Assembly: GCA_949126835.1 (NCBI GenBank)
Contig: OX421505.1
Span: forward strand, 3,467,587-3,531,586
DNA from: Anisus vortex
Lineage: Eukaryota > Mollusca > Gastropoda > Planorbidae
Direction: 5' to 3'
DNA: 64,000 nucleotides
The notes beneath the pieces were generated by a model that was not told the DNA's origin, made no database searches, and worked only from the letters and a program-made list of their open reading frames with translations. Made by a program: the position numbers and the translations under genes. Positions 10,489-21,911 of this stretch are shown here, one piece after another (the stretch's first letter is position 1; each line of letters begins with the position of its first letter).

Positions 10489-12057
10489 TCACTTAAAGTA
10501 AAAGGGTTTTACATCAGTATGAACAAGTTTGTGTTTTTTTAATGTTGAGCTATAAGAAAATCCTTTTAGACATATTTCACATTTAAATGGTTTTTCACCA
10601 GTATGAACAAATTTGTGTCGGTTTAAATTTGAGCTAAACGAAAATCCTTTTTGACATATTTCACATTTAAATGGTTCTTCAACAGTATGAACAAGTTTGT
10701 GTTGTTTTAATGTTGAGCTAAATGAAAATCCTTTTTGACATATTTCACATTTAAATGGTTCTTCAACAGTATGAACAAGTTTGTGTTGTTTTAATGTTGA
10801 GCTAAACGAAAATCCTTTTTGACATATTTCACATTTAAATGGTTCTTCAACAGTATGAACAAGTTTGTGTTCTTTTAATGTTGAGCTAAACGAAAATCCT
10901 TTTTGACATATTTCACATTTAAATGGTTCTTCATCAGTATGAACAAGTATGTGTTGTTTTAATGTTGAGCTAAACAAAAATCCTTTTTGACATATTTCAC
11001 ATTTAAATGGTTCTTCAACAGTATGAACAAGTTTGTGTTCTTTTAATGTTGAGCTAAACAAAAATCCTTTTTGACATATTTCACATTTAAAGGGTTCTTC
11101 AACAGTATGAACAAGTTTGTGTTGTTTTAATGTTGAGCTAAACGAAAATCCTTTTTGACATATTTCACATTTAAAGGGTTCTTCACCAGTATGAACAAGT
11201 TTGTGTCGTTTTAAATTTGAGCTATAAGAAAATCCTTTTTGACATATTTCACATTTAAATGGTTTTTCACCAGAATGAACAAGTTTGTGTCGTTTTAAAT
11301 TTGAGCTCTGAGAATATCCTTTTTGACATATTTCACATTTAAATGGTTCTTCACCAGTATGAACAAGTTTGTGTCGTTTTAAAATTGAGCTCTGAGAAAA
11401 TCCTTTTTGACATATTTCACATTTAAATGGTTTTTCACCAGTATGAACAAATAAATGTGTCTTTACATGTGATAGTGAAGTAAATGCTTTTTGACACATT
11501 TCACATTTAAATGGTTTTTCACCAGTATGAACAAATAAATGTGTCTTTAGTTGTGATAGTGAAGAAAATGCTTTTTGACACATTTTACATTTAAATGTGA
11601 TTTCACCAGTATGGAAAAGTTGATGAAGCATTAAGTGAGAGTTTCGAGAAAAGCCTTTTGGACATACTTCACAATTAAATAGTTTTTCATTTTTATACAT
11701 ATGATTGTTTAGGTGGTACTTTAAACTTTGCAAAAATGTTAAATTTTTTTGACATATCAAGCATTTATATAGTTTTTTAACAGTGTGAATTGTTAGGTGT
11801 GACCTCAAAAGTGAATCCGTAGAGAAAACCTTTTGACATATTTGACACTGAAATGATTTTTCGACTGTCTGAACAACTTGAAGGTTTTTTAAAGATGTAT
11901 AGTAAGAGAATTCTTGTTGAAATACTTGATCACTGTTATGAAATGTGTGATCTATCTCTGAAGAAATGTCTTCTTTCTTTACTTTACAGAACTCTTTAGA
12001 AGACTTGTATTCTTCACAATAAGAGGTGCTGTCTCTTTCTGATTTCTTAATACTTTC
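10489..12057 (-). CDS. C2H2 zinc-finger protein, last coding exon (16 fingers)
   Basis: The exon starts at 12057 after a good acceptor (TTTCTATTTCTAG) and runs open to TGA at 10489-10491, 522 codons without an ATG before the fingers. The first ~75 residues are charged and lack fingers. Then come 16 C2H2 units of CX2CX12HX3H form, starting with 'QCQICQKVF' and ending 'EICLKGFSYSSTLKKHKLVH'. Such arrays bind DNA in the nucleus, and target and function are not predictable here. Fingers 3-8 and the last two use TGEKP/TGEEP linkers. Most of the central fingers use TVEEP, and several are nearly identical (helices FSSTLKQH / FSSTLKEH), which implies recent unit duplication or conversion. The reading frame enters in phase 0, matching the donor of the exon at 34131-34317. 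The intron between is ~22 kb. The array ends abruptly, with decayed fingers downstream. Confidence 0.9.
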   Translation of the reverse strand, partial: ESIKKSERDSTSYCEEYKSSKEFCKVKKEDISSEIDHTFHNSDQVFQQEFSYYTSLKNLQVVQTVEKSFQCQICQKVFSTDSLLRSHLTIHTVKKLYKCLICQKNLTFLQSLKYHLNNHMYKNEKLFNCEVCPKGFSRNSHLMLHQLFHTGEITFKCKMCQKAFSSLSQLKTHLFVHTGEKPFKCEMCQKAFTSLSHVKTHLFVHTGEKPFKCEICQKGFSQSSILKRHKLVHTGEEPFKCEICQKGYSQSSNLKRHKLVHSGEKPFKCEICQKGFSYSSNLKRHKLVHTGEEPFKCEICQKGFSFSSTLKQHKLVHTVEEPFKCEICQKGFLFSSTLKEHKLVHTVEEPFKCEICQKGFLFSSTLKQHILVHTDEEPFKCEICQKGFSFSSTLKEHKLVHTVEEPFKCEICQKGFSFSSTLKQHKLVHTVEEPFKCEICQKGFSFSSTLKQHKLVHTVEEPFKCEICQKGFSFSSNLNRHKFVHTGEKPFKCEICLKGFSYSSTLKKHKLVHTDVKPFYFK

Positions 12058-13563
12058 CTAGAAATAGAAAGAAAAAACAAGGCATTTAGTAAATTACAAA
12101 TGAAAATAAGTCTGGATTTGTTTTTACTCCATTTAAAAAAACAAATCCAGACTTTTTTTCAAACTTTAAATAGGTACTCAAATCTGATTTTTTTTTTTAA
12201 TTTTCACGCTGTTGCTGAGCAGAGAGAGAACTTTGATACCAATTTTATGACTGTATGTCAATTTTCAATAAAGTTATGAAATGTTCACAATTTTACAAGT
12301 GGGTATTAGGCCTACCATTTGCAACCTCACAAGTGCCATTTGTATATATCATTATCTCAAAAAGTATATAATATTATATAGTGGTTATGGCCAAGTTACT
12401 TTGTTTACAAACACAAATGTTTGTAGAGAAGAGACCACATTTTTTTCGTGAATGTGGTGTACTTAAAAAATTTAAAAATGTCGTGAAAATTATTTGACAG
12501 TTTTAGCAAGAGAGACAAAAAAAAATGGAAATCTGACCTATTTTTTTAAAAATCACTAAAAATGACCTATTTTTAGTAGAAGCTTATGTTATATTTGTAT
12601 ATTTAATATTCTATAGAGATATAATAAATTGATGTAGTTTCAAAATATCAAAATTGTACTTGTAACATCCCCATGTGTTGTACGTTACATTATTTCCACC
12701 CGTCAAGACAGCTCTCACAACAAACATGGGATGCACTTCATATGTTTCACCTCATACACAGAATACAACTCCAATGCTTAGACATATATATTTTATTCAC
12801 GATATATACAAAATAGCTCTTGAAACATCAAGTAACACTTTTCAACATTAATTCCATAGTTCAAAAAATCAATTCTATACAGTGTCCTTATAACTGTACA
12901 TCCAAAAAACATAGTCTCACAAACATCATCAAAATATGTCTCCGCTCTACGATTACTTCTCCATGTTACACACTCGCTCTTGTTTTTTTTATCCTCTCCT
13001 CTCTCTCCCCTTCTCATAACCCGTGTTTTTACAAAACTGGTCAAACGACTGTGCCCAACACAGTCCTGGTCGCAATGACCGGTCACGGTCTACTGACCAA
13101 CATTAACAGTCGTTACAGTACTATTTAAATTGAAACAAACCGTAGTCTACGTTAATTTTAAACAAACCAAACAACAGTTTTTATATAGTGTAAGACTAGA
13201 GCATTAAACAATAAACAAGGCAAGTTAAGACATTATTTTGTAATATTTACGGTAACATTTATTATTGACTGGATGCCACCTTTATAAATAATATTTTTAA
13301 CAACTTTATAATCATCAAATATGATTTTTTTAAATTAAAATGCATTTCTTAGATGTTCTTTTTCAATAATTTATCATAATCAGAAAAATGATACCAAAAG
13401 CATGTACCACACCCACTTACCTTAAAGAGAAATTGTACAAATGTTAATTAAATGTTTAAAATGACAAATATTGATTTAAACCTCTTATCCTAGTAATAGT
13501 ATTAATAATAATAAGAAGAAGAAGCCCCTTTATCCCAAAACTAAAAACAAAATATATTATCAT
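12058..13563. other. zinc-finger gene intron, 3' part, no element recognised
   Basis: AT-rich DNA in which I see no element ends or protein relics. Two overlapping antisense frames of about 100 codons at 12793-13128 have no recognisable motif or splice context and are not called as genes. ATT and AAG microsatellite-like runs lie near 13500-13525. Confidence 0.4.
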
Positions 13564-15275
13564 ATATATATATAAATCTCAAAAGGAATATGTATGTGGC
13601 TGGCTGGCTGGCTGGGTATGTACATACCGCATAATCTTTTTAAATACTGGACATAAAAACGTGAAATTTGCTACAAATATTCTTTGCGTTACGGCGGTGA
13701 ACACTGTCAAGGTTTTGAAAAAATTAAAATGACCGCAGTGGTCAGTTTGGTCAAAAAACGCGAATAAAACGACATATTTTGGGTTCATGTTGAATTTGCC
13801 GTTCCAACTTTTTATAGTTTTTCGTCACAAAGTTAGAAAAAAAAGGATGCGCTGAGATTATTTTTATGACGTCATCAATCTTTGCGCATGGATTTTATAG
13901 CAATGAAGGGACATTTTTCATTCATGTTTAAATTGACGTCATCAAACTATGTGCATGGATTTTATTATCTCAACTCAATGACGGGAACAAATTTTCTTCA
14001 TGTTTAAATTGTCTACGTGCCGTAAACAACATAAATTCTTTACACTACCAATACTGTAGTTGATTTTCTTAATCTATCACTACTTTAATACTTTACACTG
14101 TGAATACATGACTTAAAGCTAATTAATAATTTAAAACTTTACAAACATAGGACAAAGCAAATAGATTTAGCATTTTTTTTTCTGTTTCGGGAAGTAATAC
14201 GGACGCCTTACTAAGCTTATTTAAACGCAGTGGTCCTGGTTACACTCTATATTTAAGCTTATAATTATATGGCGTCATCAAATTTTGCGTATTTATGCGT
14301 TTAAGAAGGGAACAAAATTTTGTTTTAATTTGCGTCGTTATTTGTGGAATGCAATATTTAAATGGTATAAGTTACCGGAAAATACTTTATCCCCGCTTAA
14401 GACTATTGTTTATTACTCCATGGGTTATTTTATCCAGTTCCGAGAACTGGGCACCTTTAGGCTTATCGCCTAGGTAACGGCCATTGTTTAAATTACCGGG
14501 CAATGTTTAAATTACCGGGCAATGTTTATAATACCGGGCAATGTTTAAATTACCGGGCAATGTTTATAATACCGGGCAATGTTTATAATACCGGGCAATG
14601 TTTAAATTACCGGGCAATGTTTAAATTACCGGGCAATGTTTAAATTACCGGGCAATGTTTATAATACCGGGCAATGTTTATAATACCGGGCAATGTTTAA
14701 ATTACCGGGCAATAATTAAATTACCGGGCAATGTTTAATTTGCCGGGCAATGTTCAAATTGCCGGAACTAAATTTTTAAAGTTTTAATTCGTGTCGTATA
14801 CGTTTTATAAACATTATTTCATAAGGGTTTCATTTGTTATTGTTTTACATGTTGAATAGAAAATTTAATTCTAAGTTTGCTTCCAAAGCAACAATAAATA
14901 AATAAATAGCAAATAAACAAAAACAACACAACATAGGTCTGCGACTTAATGTTTGTCGTAAAAAAAATATATCAAACAATCATTAAAAAAAAAAAAAGTA
15001 CTGTCGAATGTTCTTAATCAATGAATAGAACAAAATATATTCATGTTTTAATTTGCGTCGTAATTTATAGCGGGCAATTTTGTAATTGTTATAATGGGTG
15101 ATGAGTAATGATTTTAACGGGTAATTCATGTTGTAGCGGGCAAATAAAAAATTACCTCACGTTTAAATTCGTGTCGTAGGTCATGCGGGCAATCTCATTA
15201 TAACTGCCTGAGTAGTTAGAGTGTATGTAAACATAACTTTTAGCCAGTTCGGAGGACCGGGCACATAACGGCTTG
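13564..15275 (+). mobile_element. Helitron-like element A (non-autonomous)
   Basis: The left end 'tatataaatctcaaaaggaa' and the following ~330 bp are repeated almost exactly at the left end of the autonomous copy that starts at 15276. The right end, a short GC-rich hairpin region then 'cgggcacataacggcttg', matches the right end of that copy at 21952 (cgggcacatatcggcttg). The internal block at 14825-14990 matches 21428-21610 of the larger copy. Element A is thus a deletion derivative with no Rep/helicase, carrying instead a 19-bp array. A second decayed end-like hairpin (cagttccgagaactgggc) near 14436 suggests it is itself composite. Confidence 0.75.
14484..14766. repeat. 19-bp array inside Helitron A, 15 units
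   Basis: Fifteen units of 'atgtttaaattaccgggca' alternate irregularly with 'atgtttataataccgggca'. The last three units diverge (aattaaattacc, taatttgcc, tcaaattgcc). The GC core 'accgggca' is the same word as in the element's 3' terminal region, so the array may have grown from terminal sequence. Confidence 0.9.
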
Positions 15276-15849
15276 TATATATATAAATCTCAAAAGGAAT
15301 ATGTATGTATGTGGCTGGCTGGGTATGTACATACCGCATAATCTTTTTAAATACTGGACATAAAAATGTGAAATTTGCTACAAATATTCTTTGCGTTACG
15401 GCGGTGAACACTGTCAAGGTTTTAAAAAAATTAAAATGACCGCAGTGGTCAGTTTCGTCAAAAAACGCGAATAAAACGACATATTTTGGGTTCATGTTGA
15501 ATTTGCCGTTCCAACTTTTTATAGTTTTTCGTCACAAAGTTAGAAAAAAAAGGATGCGCTGAGATTATTTTTATGACGTCATCAATCTTTGCGCTCTAAC
15601 TTTGTGACTGAAGGGAAAAAATTCATTCATGTTTATATTACCGGAAATACGTGAGTAGCTTTTGGTGCGCATTTTTAAATCATCGCACCGCGACGTGCTT
15701 ATTGAAAGCTTATTGAAAGCAGAGGGAGCACATGTTTTGGTTAACCGCTAAACATAGGCCTAAATGTCATTTTTCATACTAATGTTAAGAAGTTAATCAA
15801 GCATATTTTAACTATTGTCTGTTGTACATATAGTCTATATACCCATATT

Positions 15850-16118
15850 TATTGTATGCTGCGTTTATGTGTTTATGATATGTATGATCGTATACATGAT
15901 CGTATATAGATGTAAGCCCATTTCTCTTTCAAACTAAAAACTAACAAGAAGGGCAACATTTGTTATTGTTAAAAATAGTAACTATTTATTGTATGCTGCA
16001 TTTATTTGTTTATGATATGTATGATATTGATATATGATACATGATTGTATATAGATGTAAGCCCATTTCTCTTTCAAAATAACAAGAAGGGCAACATTTG
16101 TTATTGTTAAAAATAGTA
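15850..16118. repeat. ~137-bp tandem duplication upstream of the Helitron protein
   Basis: Two units start 'tattgtatgctg' at about 15850 and 15987. Both contain 'atagatgtaagcccatttct' and 'aagggcaacatttgttattg'. The second differs by small indels. Confidence 0.8.
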
Positions 16119-16164
16119 TTTATGTGATCATTTACAAAGCAAGGTAGTAACAATATTGTGAACA

Positions 16165-16336
16165 AGACATCTACATTATTGTTGAATATAAATATATTGA
16201 TAAACTGTCCAAGTCAATACAAGATATCTACATTATTGTTGAATATATAAATATTGATAAAATGTCCAAGTCAATACAAGATATCTACATTATTGTTGAA
16301 TATATAAATATTGATAAACTGTCCAAGCTAATACTT
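16165..16336. repeat. 57-bp tandem triplication before the Helitron start codon
   Basis: Three units contain 'ctacattattgttgaatata' and 'tgtccaagtcaatac'. The array ends just before the ATG at 16340, so it occupies the position of a leader or promoter. Confidence 0.85.
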
Positions 16337-16339
16337 TAA

Positions 16340-17893
16340 ATGCCTCCAAAGAAAAGAAAACTAATTGGACAAAAGAATCCAAAGTCAATAAAAGCCAAAC
16401 GTTTGCGAAAAGCTGAAACTGTTGAACAAAGTGATGCTAGACATGACAAAGAAAGGGAAAGGGCCAGGACAATAAGAGCCATAGAGACATCAGAGGAGCG
16501 TCAAACACGACTTGAAACAATGCGAGAAAAAGCAAACACATTAAGAGCTACAGAGACTTCGGAGGAGCGACAAAAACGTCTTGAAAAAAAGCGGGAAGGA
16601 GAAACCACATCAAGGGCTACAGAGACTTCGGAGGAGCGACAAAAACGTCTTGAAAAAAAGCGGGAAGGAGAAACCACATCAAGAGCTACAGAGACTTCGG
16701 AGGAGCGACAGAAACGTCTTGAAAAAAAGCGGGAAGGAGAAACCACATCAAGTGCTACAGAGACTTCGGAGGAGCGACAAAAACGTCTTGAAAAAAAGCG
16801 GGAAGGAGAAACCACATCAAGGGCTACCGAGACTTTGGAGGAGCGACAGAAACGTCTTGAAAAAATGAAAGAAATAGCAACCACATCAAGAGATACCGAG
16901 ACATTAGAGGAGCGACAGAAACGTCTTGAAAAAATGAGAGAAATAGCAACCACATCAAGAGATACCGAGACATTAGAGGAGCGACAGAAACGTCTTGAAA
17001 AAATGAGAGAAATAGCAACCACATCAAGAGATACCGAGACATTAGAGGAGCGACAGAAACGTCTTGAAAAAAAGCGGGAAAGTGCAAACACGGCAAGGGT
17101 GTCACGAAGTTCACATTTGAATTTAGCTGGATTCCAATATGACCCCCAACATGATTACGCTCAACACCCTTATGTTGATATTGGAGGAATGATCTACATA
17201 TGTAAATATTGTCAAGCAAAGAAATTTAAAACAGAACCACCAGGAATGTTCTGCAGGAGTGGAAAAGTTAAACTTACTCCCCTGAATACACCGCCCAATG
17301 ATCTGCAGTTATTAATGTCTGGGACGACTTCAGAGTCAAAACATTTCCTGCGTAATCTGAGAAGATACAATTCATGTTTTCAGATGACGTCTTTTGGTGC
17401 TACCTCAATAGTGGATCTTAACGGTTTTGCAACAACTTTTAAAGTACAAGGACAGGTATACCACCGGATCGGATCTCTTCTCCCGCTTCCTGATCAAAAC
17501 CCACAATTTCTACAAGTCTACTTTATGGGAAATGAGCAGATTGAAGTAGATCATCGATGCGATTGTATCCCCGGGGTGAGACGCAATATTGTTTTAAGCT
17601 TACAAAGGATGCTTCATGAAAACAACCATCTCATTAATACTTTCAAAACTTCACTAGAAAACATGCCCAATGATGAATACAAGGTTGTTATCCGTGCAGA
17701 CAAAAGAGAGCCCGGTGAACACGAACGTCGCTTTAATGCTCCTCAAGTAAATGAAGTCGCCATCATTATGTCAGACCACGATTTCAATCAACGTGACATC
17801 ATAATTCAGAGGCGAAGTAATTCGCGAAGTAATTCGCATTTCAGAAACACATCGATCGTACGATGCTCTTCAATACCCGCTCATATTTTGTGA
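16340..17893 (+). pseudogene. Helitron Rep/helicase, N-terminal part
   Basis: The ATG at 16340 opens with a lysine/arginine-rich segment (MPPKKRKLIG, resembling a nuclear-localisation signal), then nine 23-residue repeats (residues ~46-252). A Helitron N-terminal domain follows with a CxxC zinc-binding pattern (ICKYCQAKKF, then MFCRSGKVKL) around residues 285-315. True coding continues to about residue 498. Just after 'QRDIIIQRR', near 17825-17838 at a 12-bp direct duplication (gcgaagtaattc twice), the frame shifts. The last ~19 residues up to 17893 are out-of-frame. The protein continues in the frame of the next piece. Confidence 0.85.
16475..17095 (+). repeat. 69-bp (23-aa) coding repeat, 9 units
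   Basis: Nine in-frame units follow the pattern RATETSEERQKRLEKKREG plus ETTS. Units 2-5 are almost identical and units 6-9 form a second subgroup (TLEERQKRLEKM.EIATTS). Their E/R/K heptad-like spacing predicts a charged helical or coiled-coil rod. The antisense strand is open too, giving a meaningless serine/arginine-rich shadow frame. Confidence 0.95.
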
Positions 17894-18431
17894 AGGCGAG
17901 GATGGATACCACTTCAACCTGAAGCAGGTTGATCCTGTAACAGGTGCACCAACTGTTAAAAAAGTTTCAGCATTAGACTTTTATGCATACAGGTTGATGA
18001 TCAGAAATGGATCCACAAATCATATTTTACAATGTCGACAACTATACCATCAATACGTTGTGGACATGTATGCAAAAATTGAGAGTGAGCGACTCCTGTA
18101 CATACGTCTAAATCAAAAAAAGCTGCGCGTGGAAGACTATATACACCTCAAGGATGCTTTGGTGAACGATGGGGACATTCAAAATATTGGGAAAGTTGTG
18201 ATTCTCCCAGCAACTTTCACCGGAAGCCCTAGACAGATGCAGGAATATGCACAAGATGCACTGTCTTATGTTCGATCCTATGGACGCCCAGACCTATTTA
18301 TCACATTTACGTGCAATCCTGACTGGGGTGAAATCAAAGAATCACTTTCATTTGGCCAGACGTCAAGTGATCGTCAAGACATAATAGCAAGAGTGTTTAG
18401 ACAAAAACAGATCAAACTCATTGATATTTAA
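17838..18431 (+). pseudogene. Helitron Rep, middle part
   Basis: Open from the frameshift at about 17838 (ISETHRSYDALQYP onward) to a stop at 18429-18431. It contains the Helitron-like N domain, with 'FYAYRLMIR', 'YHQYVVDMYAK', 'LPATFTGSPRQMQEYAQDA' and 'PDLFITFTCNPDW', all conserved blocks upstream of the HUH centre. The terminating TAA is in the same frame as the next piece, with 12 codons between them, so this is a single nonsense mutation and not a gene end. Confidence 0.85.
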
Positions 18432-20888
18432 ACTAAATATAATATTTTTGGAGAAACCCGATGCTGGATGTACTCCATTGAATGGCAGAAAAGAGGACTT
18501 CCACACTCCCACAATTTAATTTGGTTGAAGGAAAAACTACACCCAGTCAATATTGATCAAATCATATCTGCAGAGTTTCCAGATCCAGAGACGGACCCTA
18601 ATCTGTTTGCAGTAGTGAAGAAAAATATGATTCATGGACCATGCGGACATCTCAATACCAACGCACCCTGTATGAAAGACGGAAAATGCAGCAAAAAATA
18701 TCCTAGGAAATTAATTAAAGATACACAGACTGGTGAAGATGGCTATCCAGTTTACAGAAGACGCGCCCCACAAGACGGTGGTTTCACGGCAACAATTAAA
18801 ATTAAAGGCAACACGGAAGTCGAAGTGGACAACAAGTGGGTTGTTCCTTATTCTCCAATTCTTTCCAAAATGTTTCTCGCACACATAAATGTCGAGTACT
18901 GTAGCTCTGTGAAATCTATCAAATACATCTGCAAATATGTAAACAAAGGAAGTGACATGGCTGTCTTTGGAGTGACAGATGACAACGCTCTTGATGAAGT
19001 GTCTCGGTACATGATAGGGAGATACATCAGTAGCAACGAAGCGGTTTGGCGCATTATGAGTTTCCCAATTCACGAACGCCACCCGACAGTAGTTCATCTC
19101 AATGTTCACTTAGAGAACGGGCAGAGAGTTTACTTCACACGTGAAAACGCGCAAGCCCTTGCAGAAAGACCACCAAATACAACTCTGACAGCTTTTTTTC
19201 AATTATGCCAAAGTGACGCTTTTGCCAGGACACTGCTATATCCAGAAGTACCTCGCTTTTACACTTGGAATAAGTCCAAAAAGGTGTTTTGCAAAAGAAA
19301 ACAAGGTGTACCAGTTGCAGGTGAAGATGCCGTAGCAAGTGAAGCATTGGGTCGTGTCTATACAGTCAACCCAAACAACGCAGAGTGCTATTTTCTCAGA
19401 CATCTTCTTCATGCAGTTCGAGGACCTACTTCTTTTGAATATCTAAAAACTGTAAACGGTGAAGTTTGCCAGACTTTCAGAGAAGCTTGCCAAAGGCGTG
19501 GATTACTTGAAGATGATAGACATTGGGACCACACTTTATCAGAGGCTGTTTTAAGATCTTCTCCGGAGCAGATAAGAAATCTTTTTTGCATTATTCTTAC
19601 TATATGCAACCCATCCAATCCAAACGGTCTGTGGGAGAAGTATAGAGAGTCCATGAGCGAAGATTTACCACCTGATAACTCAATTAGAGCAAGTTCAACA
19701 CTTCGTTCAAATTGTTCTTCAGATATTTTCAACTTGGCCCTAATTCTGTTGGAGGATAAATGTTTATCAATAAACAACAAAACACTACCAGACTTAGGAT
19801 TACAGCCTCCTAAAAGAAATGAGCGGGATATTCTAGACAAAGACCTGATAAGAGAAAAAAACTATAACATTGAAGAACTACACAAATATGTAGAATCCAA
19901 CAAAGTTCTGTTAAACAGCGATCAAACTGAAGCATATGAGGTTATTATGAATCATGTCAATGAAGAAAAAGGAGGAATATTTTTTCTCGATGCTCCTGGA
20001 GGAACAGGAAAAACCTTCTTAATAAACATAATCCTTGCAGAAATAAGAATGAAACGTGATTTGGCAATCGCAATAGCATCATCTGGAATTGCTTCGACGT
20101 TATTAGATGGAGGAAGAACGGCGCACTCGGCTCTACGGTTACCTCTAAATATTGCCAATGAGCAACATCCAGCATGCAACATTAGCAAAGCCTCTGGCCA
20201 AGCAAAGGTTCTAAAAACCTGCAAAATAATTGTATGGGATGAATGTACAATGGCGCACAAAAAGTCACTTGAAGCTCTTGACTTAACATTGCAGGATTTA
20301 AGAGACAATAGTCAACTCATGGGGGGTGCTCTGGTGGTGTTAGCTGGCGATTTTCGTCAAACTCTTCCTGTCATACCAAGGTCAACACCAGCGGATGAAA
20401 TCAATGCTTGCCTTAAATCTTCTTTTCTTTGGCGAAATGTTAAAACAATAAAATTAAGAACAAATATGAGAGTGCAGCAACAAAAAGAAGCAGGTGCACT
20501 CATTTTTGCTGAAAATCTTTTACACATTGGTGAAGGGACTTACCCCACGCAGATGAAATCAGGGGACATTACCTTTCTTGATGACTTCTGCAAAAGAGTG
20601 ACATCCCTACAAGATCTTATCCACCAAGTGTATCCGAACCTTTCGGAAAATTACCTTAACAAGGAATGGCTGTGTGACCGAGCAATTCTTGCTTCTAAGA
20701 ACACATCTGTCAGTGAGTTGAATGGCCTGATTCAGGACATGATACCCGGAACATGTACTGAATACGCATCATTTGATTCCGTCACGGATGTCAATGAAAC
20801 CGTTAACTACCCTACGGAATTTTTTAATTCTCTGGACACACCCGGGATGCCACGCATAAACTTCAACTCAAAATTGGATCACCCATAA
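18432..20888 (+). pseudogene. Helitron Rep HUH nuclease and PIF1-like helicase
   Basis: Reading from the internal Met at 18468, the HUH motif is GLPHSHN (residues 10-16). The catalytic two-tyrosine motif is in 'SIKYICKYVNKG' (Tyr153 and Tyr157). After a linker comes the SF1B helicase: Walker A APGGTGKT (~509-516), motif II 'IIVWDECTMA' (Asp591-Glu592) and motif III 'LAGDFRQTLPVIP' (~626-638). The nuclease nicks and joins single strands, and the helicase unwinds them for rolling-circle transposition. All key residues visible in this piece are intact. The frame ends at 20888 through a one-base shift near 20866, not at the true C-terminus. Confidence 0.9.
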
Positions 20889-21277
20889 TTCTACTCCGAA
20901 ACATAAACCCGCCAATACTTTGTAATGGAACACGCTTATGCATCAAAAGTTTATTCCCTAATGTGATAGAAGCGACAGTGTTGACTGGGAAAGGAAAAGG
21001 AGAAGATGTGTTTATTCCAAGAATCCCAATTATTCCAACAGACATGCCCTTCTCTTTCAAGCGTCTGCAGTTTCCCGTCAGGTTGGCATTTTCCATTACA
21101 ATTAACAAGTCACAGGGTCAATCAATCAAGTGCACTGGAATTAATTTGGAATATCCATGTTTCTCCCATGGGCAATTATATGTTGCCTGCTCAAGAGTTG
21201 GCTCTCCTAATCAACTATTCATATTTGCACCAATGTCAAAAACAAGGAATGTTGTATATAAAGATGTGTTACAGTGA
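20867..21277 (+). pseudogene. Helitron helicase, C-terminal part
   Basis: This continues the helicase in a shifted frame from about 20867 (LKIGSPIILLRN) through 'FPVRLAFSITINKSQGQS' and 'GQLYVACSRVGSPNQL', the terminal PIF1-type motifs, to a natural stop at 21275-21277. With the three upstream pieces it accounts for a complete Rep/helicase of about 1,640 codons (including the expanded repeat). Confidence 0.85.
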
Positions 21278-21911
21278 GCATATGGCCTATTGCAAAGTAT
21301 TGATTTTTAAAAAATTATTGTCAAATTCGTAAGACAGAAATAATTTTATTTTCCAATAAAATATCATTATGCGATCATTGGACATAATTTAACAAACATA
21401 AAAAAAAAGTTTCTTCTTTGTTTCTTATGGGTTTCATTTGTTATTGTTTTTCATGTTGAATTTAAAATGTAATTCTAAGTTCCTTCCAAAGCAACAATAA
21501 ATGAATAAATAGCAAATAACAACAACAATAAAAAACAACAAACAAACAAAACAACAATAACATAGGTCTACGACTTAATGTTATCTTTAAAAAATATAGC
21601 AAACAATAATTTAAAAATTAAAAGTACTGTCGAAATGACATGTCAATTCTGTTTTACAGAAACAAAGTTTAACTACCCAATAAACTTAACACCATTAGAT
21701 CGCAAAGGGGGCATACTTTGACCAAGAATTAAAAAAAATTGAATATTTGTTTTTCCTTTTTAGTTGTATATTGAATGGGTGTATATTAATCTCTGCAAAA
21801 CAACAATACAAAAATAAATACTGACCACAACAAAATAACAACAATTTTATGAATGTTGCAAAAAAAATCAACAAAAAAAGAATAAACAAACTATAGTGTG
21901 TCAAACATAGT

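Noticed and set aside
12793..13128. Two ~100-codon frames on opposite strands
   Set aside because: Overlapping, no motif, no splice-site support, within the zinc-finger intron.
16501..17219. Long minus-strand open frames over the Helitron repeat
   Set aside because: Antisense shadow of the 69-bp coding repeat; serine/arginine-rich repeats with no independent support.
18429..18431. Stop taken as the end of a separate Helitron gene
   Set aside because: The next piece is in the same frame 12 codons on and the protein blocks are continuous, so it is a nonsense mutation.
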